A stretch of DNA of 64,000 nt from Hofstenia miamia (taxonomy: Eukaryota; Xenacoelomorpha; Acoela). Position 1 is the stretch's first letter. Each line of letters begins with the position of its first letter. The stretch is taken from NCBI GenBank assembly GCA_004352715.1, contig SCFE01000074.1, positions 1,797,312 through 1,861,311 on the forward strand, written 5' to 3'. Under the pieces are notes generated by a model. The model was not told the DNA's origin. It did not search any database and saw nothing but the letters and a program-made list of their open reading frames with translations. This document shows positions 1-12,024 of this stretch, one piece after another. The position numbers were made by a program, and so were the translations under genes.

Positions 1-795
1 AGTAACAATATTTTGGATTAGTTGTTTTTTGAAAAAAATCTATTTTATGTGTTTTGTTTTTTCATATTTTAAGATGTTGATAGTGTCCCCAGTAGAAAAT
101 TCGAATCCAGATTACTGACCAGTCATTTGTCAAGGCTGCTTTTAACGTGTTTTAAACATTTGTTGATGTGATATTTTTTAATTTTCTTCTTTTAGGGGGG
201 GGGGTACCTCCAATATTGTGACGTCATGCAAAAGGTTCCCATTTAAAAACGTGACAGAGCGTGATGAAGGGGGAGGGAGGTGTCAAAAAGACAAATTTAA
301 CATGACGTAATTATTGAATGCTCTCCAGTAGAAAAACGGATCTAATGTACTAANAATGTTTGAACGCAATGCAATATTTCTTAGGTATCAGAGGGGGGCT
401 TTCCTATAATTTTTGTAAAAATCCAAAACTTTGGAAGATCACAGTAACAATATTTTGGATTAGTTGTTTTTTGAAAAAAATCTATTTTATGTGTTTTGTT
501 TTTTCATATTTTAAGATGTTGATAGTGTCCCCAGTAGAAAATTCGAATCCAGATTACTGACCAGTCATTTGTCAAGGCTGCTTTTAACGTGTTTTAAACA
601 TTTGTTGATGTGATATTTTTTAATTTTCTTCTTTTAGGGGGGGGGGTACCTCCAATATTGTGACGTCATGCAAAAGGTTCCCATTTAAAAACGTGACAGA
701 GCGTGATGAAGGGGGAGGGAGGTGTCAAAAAGACAAATTTAACATGACGTAATTATTGAATGCTCTCCAGTAGAAAAACGGATCTAATGTACTAA
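1..795. repeat. Direct duplication around a single N (likely assembly artefact)
   Basis: Positions 1-353 recur at 443-795 with no difference that I can see (offset 442). A single N at 354 sits at the end of the first copy. Two identical blocks meeting at a one-base N is what an unmerged contig overlap looks like. The block itself has a run of ten G, a TGACGTCA palindrome and no coding potential. The short ORF at 360-560 is a chance reading of it. Confidence 0.8.
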
Positions 796-3700
796 ATTTA
801 ATATCAATATTTACGCATCATTCACACGCATATTAATTAATGACACTATGTAATTAAATAACAACAGAATTGCATTTTTAGAAACAATTTCCTTTTAAAA
901 CCTGAATTTTGAAAAATAAATTAATTTTAGTCTAAAATTAGAAGCAAGTTTCAAATATCTTAAAAAAAATTTATTTCCTTTGTAGAATTATAGGTATGTT
1001 TTCAAATATTTTGCACATTTACAGAAGTAGTTAACAAAAAGTTGCTTTGAATGACTTATAATTTTTTGTCAATATGCGATACATATTATTCGCGTCTTAT
1101 ATTCTTAATTTGATTTTAAGCTGTTTCATCTTTTGTTTAAACTTTGTGTCTGGTTCTCGAAGCTATTTAGATAAACTATCAATTGTGAAAATTTATCTGA
1201 ATAAAGAACGTCTTATCTTTTCTCATTACAATAAGAAGTACATTGATTGTAACACTGAATGATTCAGTATCGATGTACAAAATATAGAGACAATATACTC
1301 TGGAAATGGCACCAGGGAAATTTCTATTTCTAATAAACTAGGTAGACTTTATTACAAAATTTCCGTCAAATTAGTAATATTAAAATAGCATTATGCTTAA
1401 ATTTAGTATATTAGCATCGTAATAAATAGTAAAAGAAAAAAATTACTTTAAGAATATTTAATAAATAAACTGTATAAGAATATTACAAATATAATTTTTC
1501 CCCTTAGTTTATGGTTTATGTAATTTCTATCAGTTGAATATCTTGATTGTACCATTGGAAGCATTATCATGAGCCCAATGGAGCCGTCAGAAGTATCTCA
1601 ATGCTAAGCTGGTAAATATAGGTTTTAAGATCAAACTTTAAACTACATGATCTAAAGGAAGAATTTATGATCTAGCTGCTTTAATCCTTATCAGGACGTC
1701 TGAAACTTTCGGACTTCTATCAACATTTTGTTGACGTTATATTATTCACTATGTAACTCAAAGGTATATGTTGAAGACAATATTTAATGAAATTTGTATA
1801 CATATCTACTACTGCATGTGATTGAAATGAAATTTACAAGACCTCCGTATTAGACATCTTCTTTGTTGCAAGTTAAGGGGACCATGGTCATGCAGCAGTT
1901 AATAAATTCATCATATTTCCTTGTAAACTTAATTTCTACTTCCTCATAAACTATTTTTTGACCGAATGGCACTAGTATTTGGCAAACGTTAACTAAAATG
2001 TATTTTTCAGGAACTGATGCGAATTTTTTCACTGAAACTAAGTTACAAAAAATACTTCAACTAATGGCCGTGCTACACAACAGTTCTCTAGCATTGATGA
2101 GTTCTCCTTTCTATAGCAGGTCCATCAACACGTTCAACCAGGGCTGCGTGCTGTGCACCTGACATGGTATGAGATTTTCTGGCTTCATGGGTGCAGTTTA
2201 TGGTATGGACATGTATAAAAAAGCGAAATTTTTTAGCCATCCATAATGGCCATATTCTATATTTCATCCATGCATTATGGAAATAATGACAATTATGTAA
2301 AATTTGAAAAATGAGGGTGACATGTACACAGAGCAGGAGGTAAAGCCATATTAAATTATATTTTGCTAGCCTAATAAATTAATCAAGTTTATTCGAACAC
2401 ATAGTAGATTATCGTCCATTATTGGTAATAAATTGGAATAAAAATAATTGATCAAAAAATCAGTACACAGTAAAAGTTTTTCAAGAGATTAATAGTGCTC
2501 CATTTCAAATATTTCTGTTAGAACTAAGAAAACGTTTTTCTTCTAAATGAACAAGTGCTCTCAACAAAATTTAATTCATTTAGATTTGATAATGTGAAGG
2601 TGCAAACGTTAAAAATTGGAAACTATTTAATCATTAGAATTTGTTCACAATCTACTGAAACTGCTTACTAAAGTTTTGCAACACCTTTAAAAGTTTTTAT
2701 CTTATCAAAATGAATTGTTGTTATTTTGTTTAAAAAAAATGTAAAATATGTACTTACACATTCAAATAGTATAGATATAGCATATAATATATATGACATT
2801 AAAGTTACAATTTTCTTGAAAATCAATATAAATTCTGTATATGTAGCAATAAATTTATGGATTTCCATTTTAAAGCTTGCAATCCATAATTGGAATAATA
2901 ATTTTTCTGCCATTTCACTATGGCAACATAATGGCGTGATAGCATACCATAATAGGCACCTCTGTCTGTTTACCACTACTAACTATAGTCTTAGATTATA
3001 CCCACTCCCAGCTTTCTTATAAAAATGTAATCGAATGAACTGCTACTAGTGAAACACTTTTTTACTGCTGTAAAATTAGCCAGAAAATATGTGTTAACAG
3101 ATGTTTAAATGTTTCTATTTTCTTGATATGCTAAATATATTGAATTTAATACTACAATACTAAAATTATTTGGTTTGGTTAGTGATCAATGGCTAAAGCT
3201 TGAAAACTACATCATTGTATCAAATAAAGTGATATTGATGACCAAAAGTGTTTTTGAATCGAGGATGTGGAGAGGGGGAAGGACAAATGTCCCAACAGGG
3301 ACATGCCTCTTGGCCCTCCCTTTACTACGGCCTTATTCAAACCACTAACAATAACTTTAGGAGACGCTTTCTGTATGATATTGACTTACGAAGAACACTG
3401 TAAAGCAGACACTCTGGTTAAAATTGACACAGACCTAAAAAACTCAAAGACATCAATGTTAATGAATGATGAACACTTGGAGATACTAGGATTCTTTCGT
3501 CAATGAATTTGGTGGCAAGGTTTCATTATTTTCTTGATCGTTGGCTGTTGAAATCGACCGTTAAGATAGTTATCAGCAAATGAGAAACATTCTCCAAAAA
3601 TGTTTTCTTCCAAATTATGTGTGCATTGCTACATTCTACATCAATGAAGTCATAAAAGAAACGAAAATTTTTTACATTTACGTTTGTTCCAGAAGAAAAT

Positions 3701-4640
3701 TCGAATAAAGTTTTCATAAAAAATGTGAACAATATTTTTCAAGTGATTGCAGTCTGGCATGAGAAACAGAAATGTTTGTACATTCAAGATATATTTCTCT
3801 CATGTGCTTTTATTCATGCTCCTATAGAATACCTCTTATTGACAAGATACATCTTTTTGAGATACAAAAATGTGCATGATGTTTTAAAAATATGATAGAC
3901 AAACTGATAAGGGTGAATAAGGCTCCATATGGAAACAGGAAGAAATCAAGTGAAAGTAATCCATGAAAATTATCCACTTATTATTTGATTTTGGAACATA
4001 TAATGGTGTAGAGAATATGGGAGACTTACTCGTAACTAATTAAACAATACCCGCATATAAATGTTCCTGAAGGATTTCATCATGTTTTATCAGGTCGTTT
4101 AATTTGACTACATATGGACGAAATGAATGACAATTAATGTGAATGCCAAGAGCTGTAGCATACCAATGAATCTAACTAAGGCATCCCAATTTGCATCACC
4201 AGAGGCATAGCTTTAAATGGAGTGTGACAGAGACTAGAGAATCCGAAGAATCCGATCGGTAGTGAAGGAAAGACGATCAAAATCTTAGAGAAAAACACAA
4301 AAGATGAAGCTTTGAGGCGATCTACAAAAGCTAATAATTCACCTAATTGTTTAGACGCATGAATATCTTCTAATATGTCAGTCTATGGCTTGTGATATTT
4401 TATCTAACAGTTCGACTTTAAGTGCTTACAAAGGAAACCGTAAAGTTGCAGAGTCTGAAATTCCGGATGAATTGTAATTCTTGATAAATACGAAGATAAT
4501 CAGCGCTGCAAATATAATGACAGATTATGAAAATTGAGTCTGAATTGCTAAACGATGCATCGCAAAAAAACACCAGCACTAAATGTAGCTAAAGCAGTTG
4601 TGGAAGATACAAAAAGACTCGAATTCTGCGGGATACCCAG
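796..4640. other. Intergenic AT-rich stretch, no recognisable gene
   Basis: Short ORFs occur on both strands (for example 1074-1262, 2668-2976, 3267-3506), but none has a family motif, codon bias or splice context that I recognise. Around 3240-3330 there is a G-rich fragment of the kind found at transposon ends elsewhere in the window. I see no RNA gene. Confidence 0.6.
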
Positions 4641-5785
4641 TTCAAGACTCTTTTCTTATAGAATAGAATATAGAATAGAATTTCTTATTAAGTGTAGTAC
4701 ATTGGCATAATTATACACCTCAACAAAAGCTGCTAATACTACACTTAATTCGTCAATAACAACATAAAATACACAAAAACTATAAAAACATAATAACAAA
4801 AATCATGGATTCGGAATTATCAGTTTACCCAGTTTATTGCTAATTAATGATATCTTTTAAGGAACTGGAATCCTTTCCATGATGTAGAACTTATTTTAGG
4901 GATATATTGTTTAAGGAGGTAGTTATTAATTTGATTTTTAAATTTAATTCGGTTTTTGATTCGCTTTATTTCAATTGGTAAGTTATTCCATAGATCAACT
5001 GCTGAGTTTAAAAATGAATTTTTAAGAAAATGCTTCTTGAACTTCACTTTACTGAATTTTGATGCCCTCGAATGATAAGTTGAACACGCATATAGGGGAA
5101 ATTGCAGTTTACTATAAGGTGAGCGCTGGTTTGAGATATCCCAAAATTTTATTAATGAAAAGTATCTTATGAAATATGAAGCATCATTAATACAATATAA
5201 ACGTTTTCCATTCTTAGTAGAATAATTTTCGTCATAAACATTAGCTGCCCATTTGATTTGTGAATCAATTTTATTTATTAATGAGTGGTATATGTTATTA
5301 AATAAGATATTGCAGTATCTGTAATAACTTAATACTAGGGAGTTAACTAACATTAATTTCATCTTTGCATTTATATAATTAGCTACATGCGCAATAGTTT
5401 TAATTCCCATTGCCATTTTGCGTAACACTATGCGTATGTGATTTGAATAGTTTAATTTATTGTCAATTGTTACTCCAAGATATTTGAAAGTTTCAACTTG
5501 AGCAATTTTTGACCCCGAAAAATTTAAAATATATGATCGATGATCTTTATTAAATGGAGACATAACACAGAATTCTGTTTTAGTGGGATTTACAGTTAAA
5601 TTAAGAATATTGAAATATCTTAGCAATTGAGATAGATTTTTTTCTAATTTACTAATCGACGTTTCTATTTGATAATCATATGTGTATATATGTACATGTA
5701 TCGTCAGCATACTGTACTATTCCGTAATCATTGCTTAAACTGCAATTTAAATCGGATGCAATGACAAAGTTTTTGAACCTAAAAT
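4640..5785 (-). pseudogene. Non-LTR retrotransposon (CR1/L2/Jockey-like) reverse transcriptase remnant
   Basis: The main ORF (4844-5710) reads as the C-terminal part of a LINE ORF2: a KTEFCVMSP-like segment, then YLGVTIDNKLNYSNHI, then the characteristic tail with DLWNNLPIEIK. Just upstream (about 5700-5760) the reverse transcriptase catalytic motif appears as QYADDT, but in another frame, so a frameshift separates it from the rest. Nothing RT-like precedes it, so the copy is 5'-truncated. The 3' side ends in short ATTCT-type repeats near 4660-4690, typical of such LINE tails. The copy is dead. Subfamily is not resolved. Confidence 0.85.
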
Positions 5786-6974
5786 TAGAAATAATCTTCA
5801 TAGAATCTTCTTTCAGTATGCGAAGATTAAATCGTATAACGACAATTTTAGCTTTATTATTATAGTTTTATATCCATCCATGCAAATCAAATACTCGCTT
5901 TTTTATTGAAAATAACCAAATATAATTAAAATTTTTGAATCAAATAATCAAAAAAACTTGAATCCCAGCTCAAATTTCATCAATTATGTACACCTAAATT
6001 TCTAAAATCTAAACAATAAATATTTCAAGTACCAAAAATTCATTGCATGCTCTAAAAATGATATAAGTCTCACTATTTCTGAGCTTGCTTAGAATTTCCC
6101 AGCTTTTGTAAAAAAAATTGTTAAGTAATTATTTGTAAGCCTTTTGCAGACAGTAAAATGAAAGATGTTTAACAAAGGGCTATTTATTAAAATTTAGTGT
6201 TTCTATGGTACTTTGGCGTTATCTCTCTCCCCCCCCTCAAATATAATGAAATATCAATATAAAATTATAATATTAACCCCAACCCCAACCTTAACAGTAA
6301 CCCAACCCATGACCATAACCTAAGCCAACCCGCACATTAGTCTTAACCCTAACCCAAACATTATGTAGAAGAATATGGAAAATTATTATTTTAATATCAG
6401 TAAGTTTCAATATGAATTATCAAAACATTCATTTTAAATTGATACAAAAATATAATTACAATCATTCAAAATCATCTATCCATTTAAAAATCCAAATATT
6501 TAGTTACTATTAACTAAAAATGTTAAAAATACTAAAGTTCAATTAAGCATTGAATTATGTAGTTTGTCTATATCCTCTTCACAATTAGCTTCATTCGTTT
6601 GCAGGCTATCCACTGTGTTTTCTATACATGTGACATGTATGTGATTTCCGCAACTAAGTAATAAAGCAATTTGAATGAAGGAAAAGTCCAGCTTTAAAGT
6701 CAAATTGCTAGCATTACTTATATAATCCTCGTTTCGGTGCACATGGCAGCAATGGAGTTTTCTATTGGAATGCTTTCTTTGAGCGCTCTCAAACCATGGA
6801 GAAAATATTGTGCTTCTCAGAAGTGCAAAGCTGATTTCAGTTCTGAGATGCCTGATTACATCTGAGTAGGACTTCTTCCTCGTCTACGCTACTTTCAGAG
6901 CAATTTGCTTAATGGTCTAATGAGTTGAGCGGCTGCATCCTCCAGTCGTCGCAAAGATCAAAGCAGTGAAGGAG

Positions 6975-8135
6975 CTATATGAATTATAAACTAATTATAA
7001 TATAAATCAATTTAGATTCCGAAAGCATATGTCAACTTCTTGTGCACTCCTGGTGATGCTCAACCAAATCTATGACTATAGGCGGACATATGATTATGCT
7101 CGGTTAATTACCCTTGATATGAGCAAAGCCTTCGATACAGTCCGCCAGTCAGCAATAATCGCGGGGTTCAAAAGCATTGTACCAACAATCGACGCCAATG
7201 TAATCCGGCTATATAGCAGTTTCTTGGCCGGGCGATCACAGTACACAATTCTCAATGGTGTGGACTCGGAGCTACGCACAACAAATCTCGGAGTATCGCA
7301 GGGAACCGTCAGTGGCCCGGTTCTCTTCAACGCAGCAACAGATGACATAGTGAGGGACTCACCAGTAGTAATGAATTATTCTTTGACGACCTTTGCGACG
7401 ATAATAACCCAGTTATTCCGGGTTCAGCAGATTCAGGAGATAGACAGATCAAATTCTTGACTCTTTACAGCGCCAATATGCTCCGAAAAACTTGTTCTTC
7501 AACAATAATAAGACGCACGAATTAGTCTTCACCTTTAGTTCCTATACCCCTGAAGCTATTTTTGACAAAGTCGCAGCTGTGAAAGTTTTTGGAGTTATTA
7601 TTGATCAGAAACTTAGCTTCAAACAACATATTGAGGCCGTAGTTGCGCGAGCAAACTCTGCAGTGTTCCTGCTGCTGAAGCTGAAGAAGCTGGGTTATAC
7701 CTCAGTTGAGTTACAATTGATCTACAAGTCTATTGTGGTCAGTATTATCACTTACGGATGCAGCGTGTGGGGAGGGGCGGCTAAGACTATTCTTGAAAAG
7801 ATTGATGGAGTACAGAAGAAAGCCATGCGCTTGGGAATCATATCAAACTACATTCCAATAAGAGAACATATTCGCATATCAGACCGAAGGCTATACAGGC
7901 AAATCCAACGCATGGGCGTAAAACATCCGCTGCATAAATACGTTCCGCAGCGAACAGAGTATGCAATGACAAAGCTACGACACAGAATGCCGTCAGTAAG
8001 GAAAACGACCAGCTCTAAAGAACTCTCCCTCTTCCCCAGCCGATTCCTGAAATCGTGAACTCTCCTTTATTCATAATCTTAATGTTATGATGATTATCAT
8101 AATAATAAAAGTTTACTTACTTACTTACTTACTCT
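6975..8135 (+). pseudogene. LINE reverse transcriptase remnant with TTAC-repeat tail
   Basis: Reading begins near 6985 with NQFRFRKHMST, an RT fingers motif, followed by LITLDMSKAFDTV and GVSQGTVSGPVLF (RT palm blocks) in the ORF at 7029-7460. The expected YADD site is degraded: near 7370-7390 only FDDL can be read, in a shifted frame. The C-terminal part continues at 7492-8058 with FGVIIDQKLSFKQHI and YGCSVWGG, as in LINE ORF2 C-terminal regions. The 3' end is AATAATAAAAG followed by several TTAC repeats (8088-8133), a usual tail for this LINE type. Frameshifts and the lost catalytic motif make it inactive. It is less AT-rich than the neighbouring LINE and belongs to another family. Confidence 0.85.
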
Positions 8136-8566
8136 TGTTTAAAAACATGCAAAATGGGGTGGAAGTGATAAAAAACACAGTTTTTTCCAGAATTCGAATT
8201 TTGTCAAGGTTATTTGCTTAATGTAGATTTATTAAATAATTGTCATTTGATAACATACTCATTCAGAAATGCTCTGTAGAAATTCTTAAAATTCTTTAGA
8301 GGTACATCACTGAATTGATACAGACGGTAAATTATTTTTGTCAATTAATAATAAATTATAAAACAATTAAAATATAAATAGAACATTTGAGTATACATAG
8401 ATAAGATAAGAGATTCTATATTCAGATAAATGTTTACAATTCAATAACTGATAATTTATCTGAATAGCGTCATAAATTACAAAAAGTAACCAATCTACAA
8501 ATCAACATACATTACAAAAAGTAACAATTCTTACAGGCTATGGATGAATTACTTTATATTGCTATT

Positions 8567-8920
8567 TTAATGACGAGTTATCGTATAGTCATTGTTGTAA
8601 AATTTAAATCCTAACCATGATGTACCTAAAATATATTTTTGCTTAAGGAAGATTTTTAAACGCTTTTTAAAAGGTTTCAATTTTTCAATGCTTTTAATTT
8701 CTTTAGGTAGCGAATTCCAGGTTCGAATTGCGACATTAATGAAAGATTTCTTCAAAACTTTTTTCTTATACTTAACACATGTAAAAATTTTAGATCTTGA
8801 ATTCTGTTTATGCGCAAATCCCGGGAATTTAATTGAATTATAAGGCGGTAGATTTTTTACTAGTTTGAAAAATGTTAGCAAGGTATTTAAAATGACGAGT
8901 TGTTTTGGAAAGAGAATTGA
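8567..8920 (-). pseudogene. LINE ORF2 C-terminal fragment
   Basis: This encodes the last 115 or so residues of a LINE ORF2: KKSFINVAIRTWNSLPKEIK and a GTSWLGFKFYNND ending. Both match the layout of the copy at 4844-5710 (DLWNNLPIEIK, STSWKGFQF), so the two belong to the same family. It is cut at a single N at 8921, directly next to the telomere-like tract, so the junction may be an assembly join and not a biological truncation. Confidence 0.8.
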
Positions 8921-9030
8921 NTTGGGCACGATTAGGGTTAGGGTAGAATTGAGCTAAAAGTTAAGGTTAAATTTTGGGTTAGGGATATGATTAGAGTTAG
9001 GGTTATGGTTTGGGTCAAGGTTCTTATTAT
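8921..9030 (+). repeat. Degenerate TTAGGG-like tract
   Basis: Irregular TTAGGG, TTAGAG and TTTGGG units run from 8928 to about 9025. The mirror-image CCCTAA-type tract lies at 6270-6360. They are interpreted as the inner arms of the fold-back element, not telomeric DNA, because the units are irregular and the same arrangement recurs at 56870-57000 inside a compact MITE. Confidence 0.6.
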
Positions 9031-9507
9031 TATGTTCATAACTTAGTAATTTTTGCAATTATGGTGGGGGAGATAACGCAAAAGTATCGTTTCTACACAT
9101 AAGAAGTTGAAAGAAATATAACCAGTACCAAACAAACAATATAATATGGTATATGCATTACAAGCTGCAATTGGCTTATACTATTCCAATTCATTCAGAA
9201 ACTAGAACATATCCATATAATATTTAATAAAGCACATTTTACAAAATTAACATTACAAAAATAGAATATTTAAGAATCATCAAATATAAAATTGTTTTTT
9301 GAAAAGAACGAAAATCAATACATATAAAATTAACATTACAATGATTATTTTTTGGGTGATCGATACTGAAAAACTTGTACAATGGTTGAGTTTGTGTTCC
9401 AGATGCCACAGATTAGACATGAATTGCTTGAACCCTAACCACCATATCTTGATAAAAGAAGTGCAGCATTTCCCCGCTGTAGCATTCAATTGCTCTGAAA
9501 ATTATTT

Positions 9508-10345
9508 TTGTTTTATTTACTGAAATATACTCTGGAAGAGTTCTCCAATTATTCTTTGGTTTATCATTTAGGTGTTGAGATTGACAATGATTTAAATTTC
9601 GAACATGTTGAGATTGACAATGATTTAAATTTCGAACAATTTTTAATGACTAAAATTAAAAAAATGGCTTCTGGAGTTAGGTATCCTTACCATCTACGAA
9701 ACGTCTCAAATATATATCACAAACAATGAATAAATTCTTTTTGTTTATCTCATTTTCAATATTGCTCATTTCTCTTTACAAAAATAAATTCAAAATATCG
9801 CATACTTCTGTCTAAAACTTTCAATTGGTCTCTTAAAACACTTAACTTTGCGCAAAAATATGACAGTTCATCCGTCTATCGAATTCAATATAAAATATTA
9901 GCTCCTTATTACAGAATTCAAATGTATATGGTATCAATATTATTTAAGTGTAAATCTGGTACACCATCTCTTTCATTTTTAAAACAATATATTAAGTTAA
10001 ATGAACGTTCTCAAAATTTTTTATGCTTAGATAAATATTCAAATAGTTTTCACCACATAGCAACTAAAATTTGGAATAACTTAGACCATGAAATTAAAAT
10101 GGAAATTAACTACAAAAAATTTAGAAAAAAAGTGCGAACATTCCTCTTTCACAGACAATGCATACTTAATGACAATAATACACTACACTTCTTCGAAAAT
10201 TTCGTATGATCTTAGATAATGTACACACACACACACAGATAAATCCCCAACAAACACACACCACACAATTATATATGTATGTTACTATTATTTTGTAAAT
10301 AGTTTTTAGTTTATAGTCTTGTACCAAAGATTTTTTGCAATAAAT
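9508..10345 (+). pseudogene. LINE ORF2 C-terminal fragment with internal duplication
   Basis: The ORF at 9508-9729 contains LGVEIDNDLNFE, the LINE block that follows the RT palm. VEIDNDLNFE is then repeated at once because of a 27-bp tandem duplication (about 9570-9640). After a stop and frame changes, the ORF at 9922-10209 carries the usual C-terminal KIWNNLDHEIK and FRKKVRTFLFHRQ. AATAAATTGCTTTTGACTC near 10338 looks like the 3' end. The copy is 5'-truncated and inactive. Confidence 0.75.
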
Positions 10346-11428
10346 TGCTTTTGACTCTTTAAGTCACTCAAATGGCGTGTCAACCAAACTTTTCTATCGC
10401 AAAATTAAAAAACGATTTCAAAATATTGTTCTTAATATAAGTTAAATGTTACTGACACCCGAATAACACCTTCAAAAACAATTTAATTTTATCAATTGAA
10501 GCATGCAGCAAAATGTATCAACAGGTTGCATATCAAAGCTAAACTAAGTTAATTCATGTTGTAGCTTTGAGTTACTTTTGTTAAAAGAATGTCTTACATT
10601 AATATATCATACATATTAACATACACATATTAACCCTATTCGACCTGAGCTTTTTTGGACTCCTCTCCCCATTTACAAAGGCGTAGATCTTTAGAATTTT
10701 TAAGGCGAATTCAAAATAGAAAAGCACTAAAAAACTATTTTACCAACCAATTTTTTTCTAATATCTGAGTTGCTAATAAATTCTTTTAAAACCAAAGCAG
10801 AGGCAATTTCTTCTACCAAATGCGCAATGATTGTTATTGTGCTTCTCAGGCATGTTTTTAGATTTCGCAATTGCGAAAATGGTGTAATTTTTTTATATCG
10901 TTATATTCTTGAGAAGGGGGATGCACCCTGTCCTACCAGGATTTATGCCAGTGCCTATCTTCATATTAGCACTATCAACTTTGAATATTAAAAATGTGAG
11001 GAAAGCATTGCTTATTATGACGTCATCGAATCTAAAAAAATGAGGATTTTTAAAAAAATATTAAATAAGAATTCATTCTTAACTTATCAAACAATGTTCT
11101 TGTGTATTTTAGTTACTTTTTTCATAACAATAACATGTTCTTGTAAAAAATGGAAGAACAATTGACGAACAATACCATACACAAAATGATCAGATATTTA
11201 GGAAATTTTTATTCGTGAGGAGTGCTATAGGATCTTCACTAAGAACTAGCAAAAGTAATCAAGTCTCACTAAAAGAGCTCCTTAATTTTTTGCTTATCAA
11301 TCAAAAGTTTAATAGAGGGAGGAAATCCCCAAACCAAATTGGGCTAAGAATCATGGACTCATTTGACTTAAAACCACAATGTATTTAGGAACTACTGAAA
11401 ATTTCTGGCATTTGGAGAATATTACTAT
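10346..11428. other. Intergenic stretch, no gene seen
   Basis: AT-rich DNA with scattered short ORFs (10770-10991 is the longest). No motif, splice pattern or repeat boundary could be supported. A TGACGTCA palindrome at about 11019 is of a kind common in the repeats of this window. Confidence 0.5.
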
Positions 11429-11805
11429 CAGACTTGTCAACGAGCCGAGCTTCTAATGAGCCGAGCCGAGCTTGAGCACAGTATTTGATATACAACGAGT
11501 CCAAAAGGAGCCTATTTTAGGCAAAGCAAATTTATAGTTCTGCTTGTTAATTTGATTATGGAGATTTTTCTTATTTTTTGCAGTCAGTGTGCCTTTCCTA
11601 TAATCTTATTTAAGAAATGTTTATTAAATAATAGGAAGAGCTATGTAAAAAATTCTTTGAGCACAAAATTTTTAAAAAAATACCGAGCTAAGACGAGCCT
11701 CATTCAGAGATTTTATGTGGCGAGCAGAGCCCAGCCGAACTTTCACAAAATTTAAACGAGCCCAGCCGAGCCGAGCTTGGAAATGTTGGCTCGCTGACAA
11801 GTCTG
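11429..11805 (+). mobile_element. hAT-type MITE, GAGCC-rich family, copy 1
   Basis: Terminal inverted repeats CAGACTTGTCAACGAGCC (left) and the complement of GGCTCGCTGACAAGTCTG (right) flank 377 bp. The octamer ATTACTAT is present on both sides (11421-11428 and 11806-11813), a perfect 8-bp target duplication. Both features are typical of hAT elements. Inside each end are iterated GAGCC/GAGCCGAGC repeats around an AT-rich core with no transposase. Copies 2 and 3 lie in DNAH10 introns in the opposite orientation. Confidence 0.9.
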
Positions 11806-12024
11806 ATTACTATAATATAGCTTGATTTAGTTTCTTTTAACAATGCAATTTCACATTGTTAAAACCAAATGCATCTAATGCAGACGAAGGCGAAGTTGAA
11901 CCAAAGTAACATGAGTGAATATTTCGTAGTTAAGTTAAAATACGCAAAAAATTATATTTACAATAATTTTTATACTATTTACATAATTACAAAATTTACA
12001 AAATATAAGACTAGAAATAGAAGC

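Larger units (their letters stand above)
6207..9088. mobile_element. Fold-back DNA element with telomere-like arms, interrupted by LINE fragments
   Basis: The left end GGTACTTTGGCGTTATC (6207) matches the reverse complement of the right end, GATACTTTTGCGTTATC (ending 9088). Both ends continue into a C-run and then a degenerate CCCTAACCC-type tract (6270-6360 and, inverted, 8928-9025). Flanking octamers GTTTCTAT (6199-6206) and GTTTCTAC (9089-9096) agree at 7 of 8 bases, as expected for an 8-bp target duplication. Between the arms lie two LINE fragments on opposite strands, probably inserted later. The alternative is two separate inverted copies of one MITE. Confidence 0.55.

Noticed and set aside
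2668-3022. Overlapping ORFs of about 100 residues on both strands
   Set aside because: Low-complexity, AT-driven sequence; neither strand shows a domain or codon bias.
3267-3506. 79-residue plus-strand ORF (MERGKDKCPNRDMPLG...)
   Set aside because: It begins in a G-rich transposon-end-like fragment, has no recognised motif, splice context or conserved neighbour, and its length is compatible with chance.
6270-6360. True telomeric repeat or chromosome end
   Set aside because: Units are irregular and lie in mirror-image arms of a transposable element; the same design recurs at 56870-57000.
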